DNA of 64,000 nucleotides, from positions 124,001-188,000 of the forward strand of contig CAVUIT010000011.1 in the NCBI GenBank assembly GCA_963741625.1, read 5' to 3'. Positions 1 to 9,406 of this stretch are shown piece by piece. The notes beneath the pieces are model-generated. The model saw nothing but the letters and a program-made list of their open reading frames with translations, was not told where the DNA came from and did not search any database. The position numbers and the translations under genes were made by a program. The DNA is from CAWBBA01 sp963741625. Its GTDB lineage: Bacteria > Desulfobacterota > Desulfomonilia > Desulfomonilales > Desulfomonilaceae. How positions within the stretch are numbered: position 1 is the first letter of the stretch; each line of letters begins with the position of its first letter.

Positions 1-35
1 TACAACTAATTGTTGAGGAAGTTAAGTGACCGAGA

Positions 36-63
36 GGGCGATTTGGGGAGAGTCGCCTTTTTT
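36..63 (+). terminator. Rho-independent terminator
   Basis: A 7-bp stem (GGCGATT at 37-43 with AGTCGCC at 51-57, one G-T pair) closes a 7-base loop and is followed by six T residues. It presumably ends a gene lying left of the window. Confidence 0.7.
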
Positions 64-145
64 GTGACTGGGAATGAATTTCCTGGTATTCGTGAACTGT
101 AGAAAAATATCACGACCTTGATTCATAAACCTTCTGAGTGGTTAC

Positions 146-745
146 ATGATGAAAGATCCCCGTATCGAGACTTTGATTGCGGCATTTTATCACGACCCGT
201 GGACCGAATTCCATTTTCCGGAAGAAGAATCCCGAGCCAAGCGGCTTTCCACAGGAATAGATTTTCTTCTGGGATTATCATCAAGAACCTGGAGCGTCGG
301 GACCACAAATAGGGCGTGCGCCGGGGTGATCGGTGCGGCTCCACCAGAAGAGTATCCGCCTCCCTTTTTTCACTTGATAGTTATGTTAACCAAACTGATT
401 CTGAAATCGGTATCTTTCACCCCCTACCGTGTGATGAAACAATGGGTCCGCATATTTCATAAGTTCGATAAGATACGCCCTCGCCAGCCTCATTGGTACG
501 TCCCGATCCTGGGAGTGCATCCGGATCACCAGGGGAATGGATTGGGTGGAGAACTGCTCAGGAAGGTGCTTTTGAGGGCGGAAGAGGATAGAGTTGCCGT
601 TTACCTAGAGAGTTCCAATCCAAGAAATTTGGATTTTTATCGGAAGTATGGATTTGAGGTGACCGCGGAAATCGTTCCGGTTGCTGGCTGTCCACCCATC
701 TGGGGGCTGCTCACGGAACCGGAATCCAACGAGAAGGCAGGGTAA
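146..745 (+). CDS. GNAT-family N-acetyltransferase
   Basis: This 199-residue protein carries the acetyl-CoA binding signature of the GNAT fold in its C-terminal half. Residues about 118-150 read as strand beta4 (WYVPILGVHPDHQGNGLG), where the Q-G-N-G-L-G turn is the pyrophosphate-binding loop. Residues NPRNLDFYRKYGF then form the alpha4/beta6 region. The first 110 residues are poorly conserved and probably hold the acceptor site, so the substrate cannot be named. Two ATGs (146 and 149) are possible starts and no strong ribosome binding site is visible. It follows the terminator at 36-63 and seems to be a single-gene unit. Confidence 0.8.
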   Translation: MMKDPRIETLIAAFYHDPWTEFHFPEEESRAKRLSTGIDFLLGLSSRTWSVGTTNRACAGVIGAAPPEEYPPPFFHLIVMLTKLILKSVSFTPYRVMKQWVRIFHKFDKIRPRQPHWYVPILGVHPDHQGNGLGGELLRKVLLRAEEDRVAVYLESSNPRNLDFYRKYGFEVTAEIVPVAGCPPIWGLLTEPESNEKAG

Positions 746-1211
746 ATTGTGAGAACTTATTGCCTCGAATGTGATTTGCAGCCCTCATGCAAATTTCCTC
801 GGTCCGTGTGACCAAAAACAAAACAATTTAAGCTCCTGAATTTTGCTCTTCCTGTCCGTCAGGTATTCTTTTTCAATTCTCTTAGCAGTTCCAAAAACTT
901 GCCCCTCACGTCCGGTTCAATGTATAAGCAGCAGCGGAGGGTACCTGGATATGTGCGAGACCATTTTATCAGGGCAGTCAAATGTCAACTGAGGTTGACA
1001 CGGCCACCCGCTGCCTTGGCATGCCTTAACTGAACCCTTCGGAACAGTAAGAGATGCTATTGGCACGGGTTGCCCACCCAAAGATGGCGGACACTTGGCC
1101 TGGATTCTGATAGTATTATCAGCAAATTCTCTTGTTCAACAGAGGCTTTGGTGTCAATGTGATTCGAATGTACGGGGTCTGAAATTCTGCTTAGAGGCGG
1201 GGTGATGAGGC
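746..1211. other. Intergenic region without an intact gene
   Basis: No convincing full-length coding sequence or stable terminator is seen. The only notable content is a degenerate fragment at 912-992 resembling the small cysteine-rich gene at 1666-1848. Confidence 0.5.
912..992 (+). pseudogene. Degenerate copy of the cysteine-rich small protein
   Basis: One frame reads PVQCISSSGGYLDMCETI and continues to a stop. The intact gene at 1666-1848 ends PIGSSCMCRDGHLDMCETI. The terminal LDMCETI is identical and the underlying DNA is similar (CCTGGATATGTGCGAGACC against CCTGGACATGTGCGAAACA). The upstream part of the reading frame, including most cysteines, is missing. It is best read as the relic of a tandem duplication. 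Confidence 0.45.
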
Positions 1212-1526
1212 ATGGAAATCATCAGCAGCTTCGTTGATTTCGTCGGCAACAATTTCAAGGAGACTGCGGCGGGCGCAGCTATTATAGTCTCCATTGCCGG
1301 TGGGTTGGTCGGGCTCTTTAAGTGGTTCCCGGATAAACGTGACAGCGACAAGATTTACAAGTTTCTTCGTAGGTCGGCGAAAGAAAGGGGCTGGGCATAC
1401 CGAACAACGCATGCAATCTCATCGGCTACAAAGATTCCAGGAAACAGGATTTCCGTACTGTGCAATCGAGACAAAAGAATCAAAAGGAATGACAAAGAAA
1501 GAGAGTCGTGGAGGCTCATTCCGTAA
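1212..1526 (+). CDS. Small membrane-anchored protein with C-terminal winged-helix-like domain
   Basis: The 104-residue product starts with a hydrophobic helix (residues about 15-38, rich in Ala, Gly and Ile). It then has a basic domain of about 60 residues running from DSDKIYKFLRRSAKERGW to a Trp-Arg-Leu-Ile end. From memory, the pattern of a short helix, TTHAISSATKIPGNRI and then a basic stretch resembles a small helix-turn-helix domain found alone or at protein ends in many bacteria. I infer nucleic-acid or protein binding at the membrane. A purine-rich stretch (AGGCGGGGTGATGAGGC) precedes the ATG. Confidence 0.6.
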   Translation: MEIISSFVDFVGNNFKETAAGAAIIVSIAGGLVGLFKWFPDKRDSDKIYKFLRRSAKERGWAYRTTHAISSATKIPGNRISVLCNRDKRIKRNDKERESWRLIP

Positions 1527-1665
1527 GAAGACCGTTGAAGCCGGTTGATTCTACGATCCTTGCGCATCCGCCCAGTGGTGTGGGAGTTCGCTGAAACTTC
1601 TGAAGCTGGTCAGCATCAGTGTCTCTCAGGAAGGAGACGCTCGGATCGTTGACAGGAAATCTGAA

Positions 1666-1848
1666 ATGGACGAGAAATCTACATACCACGATAAATCTCG
1701 AAAACCGTTACAAGCCAGTAATTTAAGCTGCCCCGTAAATTACTATCGGTGCGAAAGATGTCCCAAGGATGACGTTTTGGGCTGTTGTCCAATCGGATCG
1801 AGCTGCATGTGCCGAGACGGACACCTGGACATGTGCGAAACAATTTGA
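1666..1848 (+). CDS. Cysteine-rich small protein of unknown function
   Basis: The 60-residue ORF has eight cysteines in its last 40 residues, with CERC, a CC pair, CMC and a final DMC. The dense, spaced cysteines suggest either metal binding or a disulfide-knotted fold. The spacing is faintly reminiscent of granulin or knottin peptides, but I do not claim homology. There is no signal peptide, and the N-terminal 20 residues are polar and basic. A partial relative of the C-terminus lies about 0.85 kb upstream, which supports this being a genuine, once-duplicated gene. The ribosome binding site (AGGAAA) is weak. Confidence 0.45.
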   Translation: MDEKSTYHDKSRKPLQASNLSCPVNYYRCERCPKDDVLGCCPIGSSCMCRDGHLDMCETI

Positions 1849-1896
1849 CTGGGACCCAGTTCTAAAATCGCTTCCTGGCTCATCCCTAAGGAAGAG

Positions 1897-2058
1897 AAAA
1901 AGGGGCCATTTTACATTTTGTATTCGTTTGTGGCCGGCCGCGGGCTGAGTCATGAATTCGAGGCGCATGCGAAGCACAATGGCGCCTACGGCCCGCACTG
2001 GACCCCTTACCAGGCCCGCTGTTTTCGACACACCAGAAAAGAAGCATGTCCTCTTTTG
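1897..2058 (+). repeat. Foldback repeat family A, copy 1
   Basis: The left end is AAAAAGGGGCCATTTTAC and the right end is GCATGTCCTCTTTTG, which are imperfect inverted ends. The interior contains TTCGTTTGTGGCCGGCCGCG, GAATTCGAGGCGCATGCGAA and CACACCAGAAAAGAAG, all shared with the other five copies. It lies just downstream of the convergent pit gene. Confidence 0.75.
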
Positions 2059-2095
2059 CCTTTCCCAGCAAGGATGTCAGGTCAAATCTCAACGA

Positions 2096-3562
2096 TTACA
2101 GCTTAGCAAGGTAACGAAACAGGAAGAACAGTGTCCCTCCAAGCAACATGGTTACAGGCAGAGTCAATATCCAGGCCAAGGCTATCTCCCGAAGAGTTCT
2201 GTACCTCAACCCTACACCATTGGCCACCATGGTCCCGGTTACCCCTGAGGACAGGACATGCGTTGTGCTAACCGGCAAACCCAAGGCAGCCGCGAAACCT
2301 ATAGTCGTCATTGCTACCAACTCTGAGGACGCCCCTTGTGCGTAAGTCAAAGGGCTCTTTCCAATTCTTTCACCGACAGTAACCACCACCCTTTTCCACC
2401 CAACCATCGTTCCGAGGCCGATAGCAGTGGCAACGATTAAAATTACCCATGCCGGTGCATAATCTGTCATCCTTCTGAGCTGAACTCTCGCTCCCTTCAT
2501 TGCCGATTTTTCAGCATCAGATAAGTCCGAGATCGCAGAACGTTCCATCTCATTGATGTGATCTTCGAGTAGAAGGATCTTTTTGCGAAATTGAGAGCGT
2601 TCCTCAGGGCTCACCGTTGCCAACTGGTCGTGGTGTTCCAAGAAAACGGCAACTTCTTCAAGTTCCCGCGAGATCGGGTTGACTGGTCCCGGGGACCAAC
2701 CCATGACCCTGTACTCTGCACCTGGGTCTTTAGCGTTGACACTGTCGAACATCCCGCCTTGCTTGTGCTCGATCACCTTGGCCATTTGCTCCAATGACTG
2801 AACCAGCTCGCCCGTCCGTTTCGTTCCATACTCGGGATTCAGAGCAAAATGAGCGGGGAGCGTTCCAATGAGAATTATCATGATAAGCCCCACTCCCTTT
2901 TGTCCGTCATTAGAGCCATGCGACAGGCTGACTCCCGCAGAGGTAAACACCAGAACAGTCCGAACCCAGGTTGGAGGCTTGCCGTCCTTTGGGGGCTCGT
3001 ACAACCGGGGGTCACGAACACAGGTTCGGCATAGATGGAGCGCAAAGGCAGCCAGAGCAAATCCAATCAAAGGTGAAATGAGCAGAGCTAGTGCTACTCC
3101 CTTGACATTACCGATATTCATGCCACTAAGAATGGGCTCACCATGCATCAGGGCATTGGCAAGCCCGACCCCTATTATTGCTCCTATTAGCGTATGGGAA
3201 CTGGAGGCAGGAATACCTCTATACCAGGTCCCCACATTCCAAGTTATGGCCGCGATAAGGATGGCGAAAATCATGGCTGTGCCGGCTCTTGATCCGACAT
3301 TGACCAAAAGATCCACCGGGAGCAAATGCACTACTGCAAATGCTACTCCCACTCCGCCAAGGTACACTCCGACAAAGTTGCAAATGCCAGAAAGTAGTAC
3401 GGCCCTTCTTGGGCTGAGAGAGTTGGTATAGATTACGGTGGCTACGGCATTGGCGGTATCGTGAAAGCCATTTACAGCCTCAAAAGCGATAGAGACCATG
3501 ACCGCTGCGAGTAAGCATATCAAGGTGGTGGATGGCAAACGAAGGAGTTCAAGCACTTCCAT
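2096..3562 (-). CDS. Inorganic phosphate transporter, PiT family
   Basis: This 488-residue polytopic membrane protein is a PiT-family phosphate permease, which imports phosphate with a cation. The N-terminal PiT signature GFHDTANAVATVIYTNSLSP is at about residue 32. The mirrored C-terminal signature appears as VAMTTIGFAAALGLPVSTTH followed by VLSSGVTGTMVANG. A central hydrophilic loop of about 130 residues (about 230-370, with many charged residues) separates the two repeats. AAGGAA lies upstream of the ATG on the minus strand. No PhoU-like partner gene is adjacent, so regulation cannot be read from context. Confidence 0.92.
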   Translation of the reverse strand: MEVLELLRLPSTTLICLLAAVMVSIAFEAVNGFHDTANAVATVIYTNSLSPRRAVLLSGICNFVGVYLGGVGVAFAVVHLLPVDLLVNVGSRAGTAMIFAILIAAITWNVGTWYRGIPASSSHTLIGAIIGVGLANALMHGEPILSGMNIGNVKGVALALLISPLIGFALAAFALHLCRTCVRDPRLYEPPKDGKPPTWVRTVLVFTSAGVSLSHGSNDGQKGVGLIMIILIGTLPAHFALNPEYGTKRTGELVQSLEQMAKVIEHKQGGMFDSVNAKDPGAEYRVMGWSPGPVNPISRELEEVAVFLEHHDQLATVSPEERSQFRKKILLLEDHINEMERSAISDLSDAEKSAMKGARVQLRRMTDYAPAWVILIVATAIGLGTMVGWKRVVVTVGERIGKSPLTYAQGASSELVAMTTIGFAAALGLPVSTTHVLSSGVTGTMVANGVGLRYRTLREIALAWILTLPVTMLLGGTLFFLFRYLAKL

Positions 3563-4188
3563 CGCTTCAAGGTTCCTTAGAAACCAAACAGACCCGAGTT
3601 CTCCCGTTGGCGGATTTTAACCTTCCTTCCTAGGTCTATAGTCAGGAGACCTGACAACAGTCAAGCGGATATTTTGCTCGGGTTTTAATGGCTCTGGGAA
3701 TGGGTCAGATTAAGGTTGGTCTTGTTATATCAATTAGTTACAGAGACAGATTTGCCCTCCGGGGCTGAGAAAATCCTGTTATCCGCCTTGATGTCCAGCG
3801 GATCTTCACAAGGGAGGAGAAAAGAAGGGGACATAATGCTTTTTCGTGTTCGCTTGCGGCCGGCCACGAGCCCATTTTTCCGGAAAACTCCACTGACAGT
3901 TGACCGTGGACGATAAGGAGTGTTACGCTTAATAGATGGGGTGCGATGCCGTTCATCAAGAGAGAGGCGGCTCCTATCCTTACGCGGAGATTCATTATAG
4001 ATGGTGCGGCAGTCTGAGTTCCCAGGAGCCATCCCGCTGCTGCGAGGTGCATCCTGATCGGGGACATGCCGAACACTTCAGGGTAATAAGTGATTTACAT
4101 GGACACGAATGTTTTGCTACACAGATAGAGAGCGTCTGAAAAGACAATTGATATCTTGTTAATTTACAATGGGAGGATTTAGAGAGTC
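3563..4188. other. Intergenic region upstream of the radical SAM gene
   Basis: No gene is supported here. The region holds a truncated copy of repeat family A (3821-3880). The strong ribosome binding site TGGGAGG for the gene starting at 4189 lies at its right end. Confidence 0.5.
3821..3880 (+). repeat. Foldback repeat family A, copy 2 (left part only)
   Basis: The stretch reads AAGGGGACATAATGCTTTTT, then CGTGTTCGCTTGCGGCCGGC, and stops matching the family shortly after. The right half with the ATGTCCCC end is absent. Confidence 0.7.
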
Positions 4189-5757
4189 ATGCGGATCTTA
4201 TTGATCAATCCGCCTTATCCGAGCACATTTTGGTCCTTCAATAAGGTAACCCAAGTGTTGGGAAAGAAGTGCGTTCTTCCACCTCTGGGCCTGATTACGG
4301 TGGCTGCTTTGTTTCCAGAAGGCGCCTCTTTGACGCTGGTTGATATGGCAGCTCAAGAACTGACCGAAAGCCATTGGGAAAACCATGATGTAGTATTTGT
4401 CACGGGGATGCAGATCCAACAATCCGGCATACTGATTGCCATAGAAGAAGGGAAGCGACGAGCCAAGACGGTGGTAGTGGGAGGACCGTGGGCATTTCAC
4501 TATTACGACAAAGCCTTGGAATCGGGAGCCGATATCGTAATAACGGGCGAACTAGAATCATCAATGCAAGATTTAATTGATGCTCTCGCCCAAAACAAGT
4601 CGGGCATTGTCATCAACTCAGAAATTCCTGAGCTGAATACATCGCCAGTCCCAAGATACGATCTTCTTGACCTCAATCTTTATATGGATATGTCAATTCA
4701 GTTTTCTCGGGGATGCCCTTTCAAGTGCGAATTTTGTGATATCACACTGATGTTCGGCCGAACCGTGCGGACAAAATCGCCTCAGCAGATCATCAATGAG
4801 CTCGATGCTCTGTACAATTTGGGATGGCGCGGAGCGATTTTTTTCGTGGATGATAATTTCATCGGTAGCGTGGTCCGTGCCAAGGCTCTCCTAAAACTGC
4901 TCATAGGTTGGCAATCGGATCGCGGTCACCCATTTGAGTTTTACACCCAGGCATCAGTTAATTTGGCAAGGGATGACCAACTACTGGATCTAATCGTGCG
5001 GGCTGGATTCGCTTTTGTCTTTCTCGGGATAGAGACTCTCGATTCCGAGAGCCTCAAGAGCGTGGGTAAAGTGCAGAATCTTGCTGTGGATTTGGATGCA
5101 GCGTGTCAGAAGATAAATCGAGCCGGTTTGCAAGTAATTGCCGGCTGCATAATCGGATTCGACAATGAGGCTCCAGGTGCGGACAGACGCTTAATCGATT
5201 TTGCCGTTAGGAATCAGATACCTGAAGTCTTTGCCACAATGTTGCAAGCCATGCCGGGAACGGACCTTTGGAAGAGAGTCAACGAAGAAGGCCGTCTGTT
5301 GTGCACAGGCCAGGATAGCCTAATCAGCCATACCGGCCCAGTCAATTTCATCACAACACGACCTCTTCAAGAAATCACCGCAGAATTCATAAATCTTTAT
5401 CATGATCTTTATGAACCCAAGAACTATCTTTCCCGGGTATATGGACATCTGATCCAGATGCCGAGACCTTCTGTGAAAAGAAATGCTGAAGTCAAATGGA
5501 ATGAGGTAAGAGGTCTCATTCATTTGATAGCACGGCAGGGATTTCTATATAAGTCAAGGAAATATTTTTGGAAATACCTGATTTACACTTTGTTCAATAT
5601 GCCATGGAAGCTGAGGAGTTATCTAATTTATTGCTTTAGGGCAGAACACTACTATCACTATCCTGTAATAATCGAACAGGAATTGCAGTTGCAAAATATG
5701 GATGACTGCACTTACCTGCCCTCCAAACCTGGTCCGGGTTCTGAGTTAGTAATGTGA
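4189..5757 (+). CDS. B12-binding radical SAM protein with C-terminal DUF4070-like domain
   Basis: The 522-residue protein has three parts. Residues 1-140 form a cobalamin-binding Rossmann domain opening with MRILLINPPYP. Residues about 170-370 form a radical SAM barrel with the cluster motif C176-PFK-C180-EF-C183. The C-terminal region resembles DUF4070. This architecture is shared by hopanoid C2 and C3 methylases and by many uncharacterised methyltransferases, so a B12-dependent radical methylation of a hydrophobic substrate is plausible, but the product is not identifiable here. No hopanoid synthesis genes are in the window. The start is supported by GGGAGG about 14 bases upstream. Confidence 0.88.
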   Translation: MRILLINPPYPSTFWSFNKVTQVLGKKCVLPPLGLITVAALFPEGASLTLVDMAAQELTESHWENHDVVFVTGMQIQQSGILIAIEEGKRRAKTVVVGGPWAFHYYDKALESGADIVITGELESSMQDLIDALAQNKSGIVINSEIPELNTSPVPRYDLLDLNLYMDMSIQFSRGCPFKCEFCDITLMFGRTVRTKSPQQIINELDALYNLGWRGAIFFVDDNFIGSVVRAKALLKLLIGWQSDRGHPFEFYTQASVNLARDDQLLDLIVRAGFAFVFLGIETLDSESLKSVGKVQNLAVDLDAACQKINRAGLQVIAGCIIGFDNEAPGADRRLIDFAVRNQIPEVFATMLQAMPGTDLWKRVNEEGRLLCTGQDSLISHTGPVNFITTRPLQEITAEFINLYHDLYEPKNYLSRVYGHLIQMPRPSVKRNAEVKWNEVRGLIHLIARQGFLYKSRKYFWKYLIYTLFNMPWKLRSYLIYCFRAEHYYHYPVIIEQELQLQNMDDCTYLPSKPGPGSELVM

Positions 5758-5898
5758 CTGAATCTGAGGCCGATAGAAGGTTAGGTTGAAAGGAGGCCGT
5801 TTTACCTTAGAGCGGATCATGGGATGCTTGGGCGGGTCGAGGTGAAATATAAATCGGCGCAGTGTAGGCCAAACGAGCTGACATTTAGGAGATCTTCG

Positions 5899-7024
5899 AT
5901 GCCTAATGTGGAAATCTTTCAGGTTACAACAGCGTCAGAAATGGACGAATTCATTGATCTGCCATGGAAAATCTATGCTAACGATACAAATTGGGTTCCG
6001 CCACTGAAAAAAGCAGTTCGCAAACTACTGGATACCGCCAGCCACCCGTTCTGGAAATTCTCCGAACGTGTGCTCTTTCTGGCCAGACGCGGCTCGCAAA
6101 CAGTCGGGAGAATTGCGGGAATATTGGACAACAATTTCAATTCGTTTCATGACGAAAATATGGGTGCCTGGGGATTTTTTGAATGCGAGAATGACCCGTC
6201 CACTGCTGGAGCCCTGTTTGAAGCGGTCGAGCAATGGTCACGCGACAAGGGGCTGTCCTTTTTGCGAGGGCCGTTTAATCCATCGACAAATTACGAGGTC
6301 GGCCTTCTGGTGGAAGGTTTTCAACATCCCCCGTCCATCATGATGCCTTACAACCCGCCCTATTATGTACAGCTCGTTGAATCCTACGGCTTCTCCAAAG
6401 AAAAAGATCTGCTGGCCGTGATTCTTGAAAGAAACCAAAAAAAGAGTGATCGAATGGAACGGTTGGCTAGGAGGATCGGAAGAAACAAGAAAGTTGAGAT
6501 CCGCAAGGCAGATAAAAGGAATTTTGATTCGGAAATGGCCCTCATCAGGGAAATATACAATGCAGCTTGGTCAAAAAACTGGGGTTTCGTTCCCATGACG
6601 GACGAAGAGATGTTGGAAATGGGTAAGGAGATGATTCGCATCGCTGATACGGATCTGATTCTCTTCGTTTATTACGAAGGCGAGCCCGTAGGAGTGACTG
6701 TGGCTCTTCCCGATATCGGCCCCTGTGCTAAAACGCCTTAACGGCAAAATCGGCCTCCTGGGTATTTTCAAAGTTCTGCTCTATAAGCATGAAATCAAGG
6801 GAGCAAGAGCTTTGGCCATGGGATTCAAGAAAACCCACCAAGGGTTAGGGCTTCCAATCCTTGCGTTTGATCATCTTGTGAAAGTGTGGGAAAGGAAAAC
6901 CTTTGACTATGTTGAAATCGGTTGGAATCTCGAAGACAATTACGACATTATCAAAATTGAGCTGGAGTTCGGCGCCAAGATTTATAAGCGATATCGGATA
7001 GTCAGGAAAGATCTTGTGATGTGA
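5899..7024 (+). CDS. GNAT-like protein of about 375 residues (one frame break)
   Basis: The coding sequence begins at the ATG of MPNVEIFQVTTASEMDEFID, with AGGAG just upstream, and continues to the stop at 7024 if one base near 6724 is skipped. Downstream of the break the frame reads VLKRLNGKIGLLGIFKVLLY, which joins naturally to VALPDIGP. The protein belongs to a family of long GNAT-like proteins seen in proteobacteria. An N-terminal half has LARRGSQTVGRIAGILD and a second acetyltransferase-like half starts near IRKADKRNFD. The acceptor is unknown. The extra T in GGCCCCTGTGCT looks like a sequencing insertion. Confidence 0.7.
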
Positions 7025-7039
7025 AAAAAGGGGAGCCCC

Positions 7040-7324
7040 CCATAGGCGTTAAAATAAGAGATCCACGACCTTTTGTTCCGTAGGAATCCCGCGGCACACG
7101 GGAATAGTAGCCCGGCGATTCATCGCCGGGTAAAGGCGAAACCAAACATATTCAAGTCCCATAGGGACGGCAGAACACAACGCTGAGCAATCCAACCGAT
7201 CAATCTTCCCTAAAGGGACGACGGAAGTCTCCTTTTGCTGTCTTCCCGGCGATGAATCGCCGGGCTACTATCTTTCCGTCCCTCCGGGACGAAGAGGGTT
7301 CAGAACTTATTTTAACGCCCATGG
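7040..7324. repeat. Nested inverted-repeat (foldback) element, 285 bp
   Basis: The outer arms at 7040-7058 (CCATAGGCGTTAAAATAAG) and 7306-7324 match in inverted orientation at 18 of 19 positions. Inside them, 7104-7130 and 7245-7271 are perfect 27-base inverted repeats, and each arm is itself a palindrome (CCCGGCGATTCATCGCCGGG). Three further short palindromes of the GTCCC...GGGAC type occur in the loop near 7158, 7210 and 7278. No coding capacity is visible. The structure is consistent with a small non-autonomous mobile element or an extragenic structured repeat. Confidence 0.75.
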
Positions 7325-7582
7325 CGCAATTCCCGCCCTTAAAAAGGGACGTGACCTCTCGCTCGCAATAAACAATGAAAATGCCTTCCCGCCTCAGGCT
7401 CCTCTCACAAGCTTACAATCCTCGTTTCATTTCCCATGTGGTGCTAATGTTGGATAGACAGAAGGATTAGTAAAATAGCAGCCGCGAACCTCACGGCTCC
7501 ACAATTTCCTCATCTGAAGCCACTATCTAGCTTTTCCAGTTCTAGTATTCCGGCAATATTCCCGAGAGGTGTAATATTCGAC

Positions 7583-7710
7583 ATTCTGGGGACACAATAC
7601 TTTTGCGTGTTCGTGTGCGGCCGATCGCGGGGCCCACTGTTGCAGACACACCAAGAAAAGCATGTCCCCTTTTTGTGCCCATTAAAGAAAAAGTATTGTG
7701 TCCCCGGAAT
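7583..7710 (+). repeat. Foldback repeat family A, copy 3, with extended inverted ends
   Basis: The left end (7583-7604) contains GGGGACACAATACTTTT and the right end (7689-7710) contains its exact reverse complement, AAAAGTATTGTGTCCCC. Inside it are the family interior CGTGTTCGTGTGCGGCCGAT and the normal right end AGCATGTCCCCTTTTTG. The ends resemble REP sequences that accompany RAYT-type IS200-like transposases in other bacteria (inference from memory). Confidence 0.8.
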
Positions 7711-7894
7711 TTACGCGATAATCGGAGTGGGAAGCGCCCTTATTCTGAGCACGGTTCTGCTCAATGGGTGATCCTTCACCGTCTCGGTCGGTTGGACGTG
7801 CAGCATTTTTGCGGGATCCCCGTTCTTGGTCGTCAGGGTTGGGATATGGGCCGCAGAGGGCCGATGGTGGAAGGTGTGGAGGTTCAAAATCACC

Positions 7895-9119
7895 ATGATT
7901 GACTACCCGACAATTATCTTCGCCGCTCTGCTCATTTTCTCTTATGGGCTTATCTCGGCAGTGTCCGAGCGTTCCCCGATTACGGCTCCCATGGTCTTTA
8001 CCGGAATCGGGATTCTGGTGAGTCCCCTCGCTCTGGATCTGATGAAGGTCAATGTGAGCGCTTCCATAGTCAAGCTGATTGCCGAGGTCACCCTGGTGAT
8101 CATTCTGTTCGTGGACGCATCGACGGTGAATCTCCAGGCTCTGAGGAGGCATGGAGGAATTCCGATCCGTCTCCTTGGCGTGGGGCTCCCGTTGACGATG
8201 GTGTTGGGTTTCGTTGCGGCGGCGGTCATGATCAGCAGCCAAGACCTCTGGGTTGCTGCGCTGGTAGCCCTCATTCTCTCGCCCACAGACGCGGCCCTCG
8301 GCCAGGCAGTGGTGACGAGTGAACGGCTACCCGAGAGAATCCGCCAGGCCATCAACGTGGAAAGCGGACTCAACGACGGGATCGCCTTGCCTCCAATCAT
8401 GATGTGTCTCGCTGTGCTCGCAGGAGGGGCAAACGGTAGCCCACACTCCGGTTCCTGGTTGCTGTTCGTGATCCTTCAGCTTTCGCTCGGCCCCCTCGCG
8501 GGCGTAGTAATCGGCTGGTGCGGAGGCCGCCTCGTAGATGAGGCGTCACGCAGAGGCTGGATGCAGCCGACATTCCAGCGACTCGTTGCCGGGTCGCTGG
8601 CGGTACTGGCCTACAGCGGGGCAGAGGCGTTTCACGGGAACGGTTTCATCGCAGCGTATTGTGCGGGGCTTTTCCTTGGAACGCGGGCACACGACGTGCG
8701 TGAGCGCATTCAGGAGTTCGGCGAAGCAGAAGGACGACAGCTATCGCTCTTTGTATTCTTGCTTTTCGGCATCGCCATGGTCCCGGCCCTGGTGAACTAT
8801 TGGGATCTGGAGGTCGTCTGCTACGCCATCATGAGTCTTACCGTGATCCGCATGATCCCCGTGGTCTTGTGTATGATAGGCGTCGGCCTCGACACGCCGG
8901 GAGTCTGGTTTATCGCCTGGTTTGGTCCGCGCGGCATTGCATCGGGTCCTGTATGCACTCCTGGCGGTGGGCACGATTGGGGTCACCGGCTACGAACGAT
9001 GCTTCTCAGTAGTCGCCTTGACCGTGCTGTTGAGCATTTTCTTGCATGGACTCTCAGCTCTTCCGCTCACGTCCTGGTATTCTCGCTATCTGGATAGGCA
9101 GAACCCCATGCCGGGATGA
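7895..9119 (+). CDS. Cation/proton antiporter, CPA1 type (one frame break)
   Basis: Start MIDYPTIIFAALLIFSYGLI is chosen because GGAGG lies upstream and homologues begin here. About 12 hydrophobic segments follow. The antiporter-core motifs LILSPTDAALGQAVV and NVESGLNDGIALP are present, the latter with the ND typical of sodium/proton exchangers. Near 8946 one G must be skipped: the upstream frame ends at WFGPRGIAS and the new frame continues VLYALLAVGTIGVTGYE, the normal terminal helix. It likely exports Na+ or K+ in exchange for protons across the inner membrane. Confidence 0.85.
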
Positions 9120-9153
9120 TCTTCGGCACGAAACAGGGCTCTCCGAGACTGTC

Positions 9154-9312
9154 GGTGTAACTGAGATGACAAGAGGATCTCATGTCCTGGGCTAAAGGGA
9201 AAAGGGCACATTCTACTTTTTCGTGTTGGTTTGTGGCCTGTAGAGGTACCAGAGCGTGAATTCGAGGCTCACTGTTGTACACGCATCAGAAAAAAAGAAT
9301 GTCCCCTTTTTG
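9154..9312 (+). repeat. Foldback repeat family A, copy 4, with left flank shared with copy 6
   Basis: The core runs from AAAGGGAAAAGGGCACATTC (about 9196) to GAATGTCCCCTTTTTG (9312) and contains GAATTCGAGGCTCAC and ACACGCATCAGAAAAA. The preceding 36 bases, beginning GTGTAACTGAGATGACAAGA, recur almost identically before copy 6. Confidence 0.75.
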
Positions 9313-9406
9313 ACCCACCAGTCGAAACGTGCCTCTGCTGGATTTCTTTGCTTTGGTTACATCGTTTCCCAGCAGCTCACGCCTCTTCATTAGCGCCATT
9401 CCAGAG

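Noticed and set aside
7682..8242. 186-residue minus-strand ORF rich in His and Arg
   Set aside because: It is a shadow of the antiporter gene on the plus strand and of repeat copy 3.
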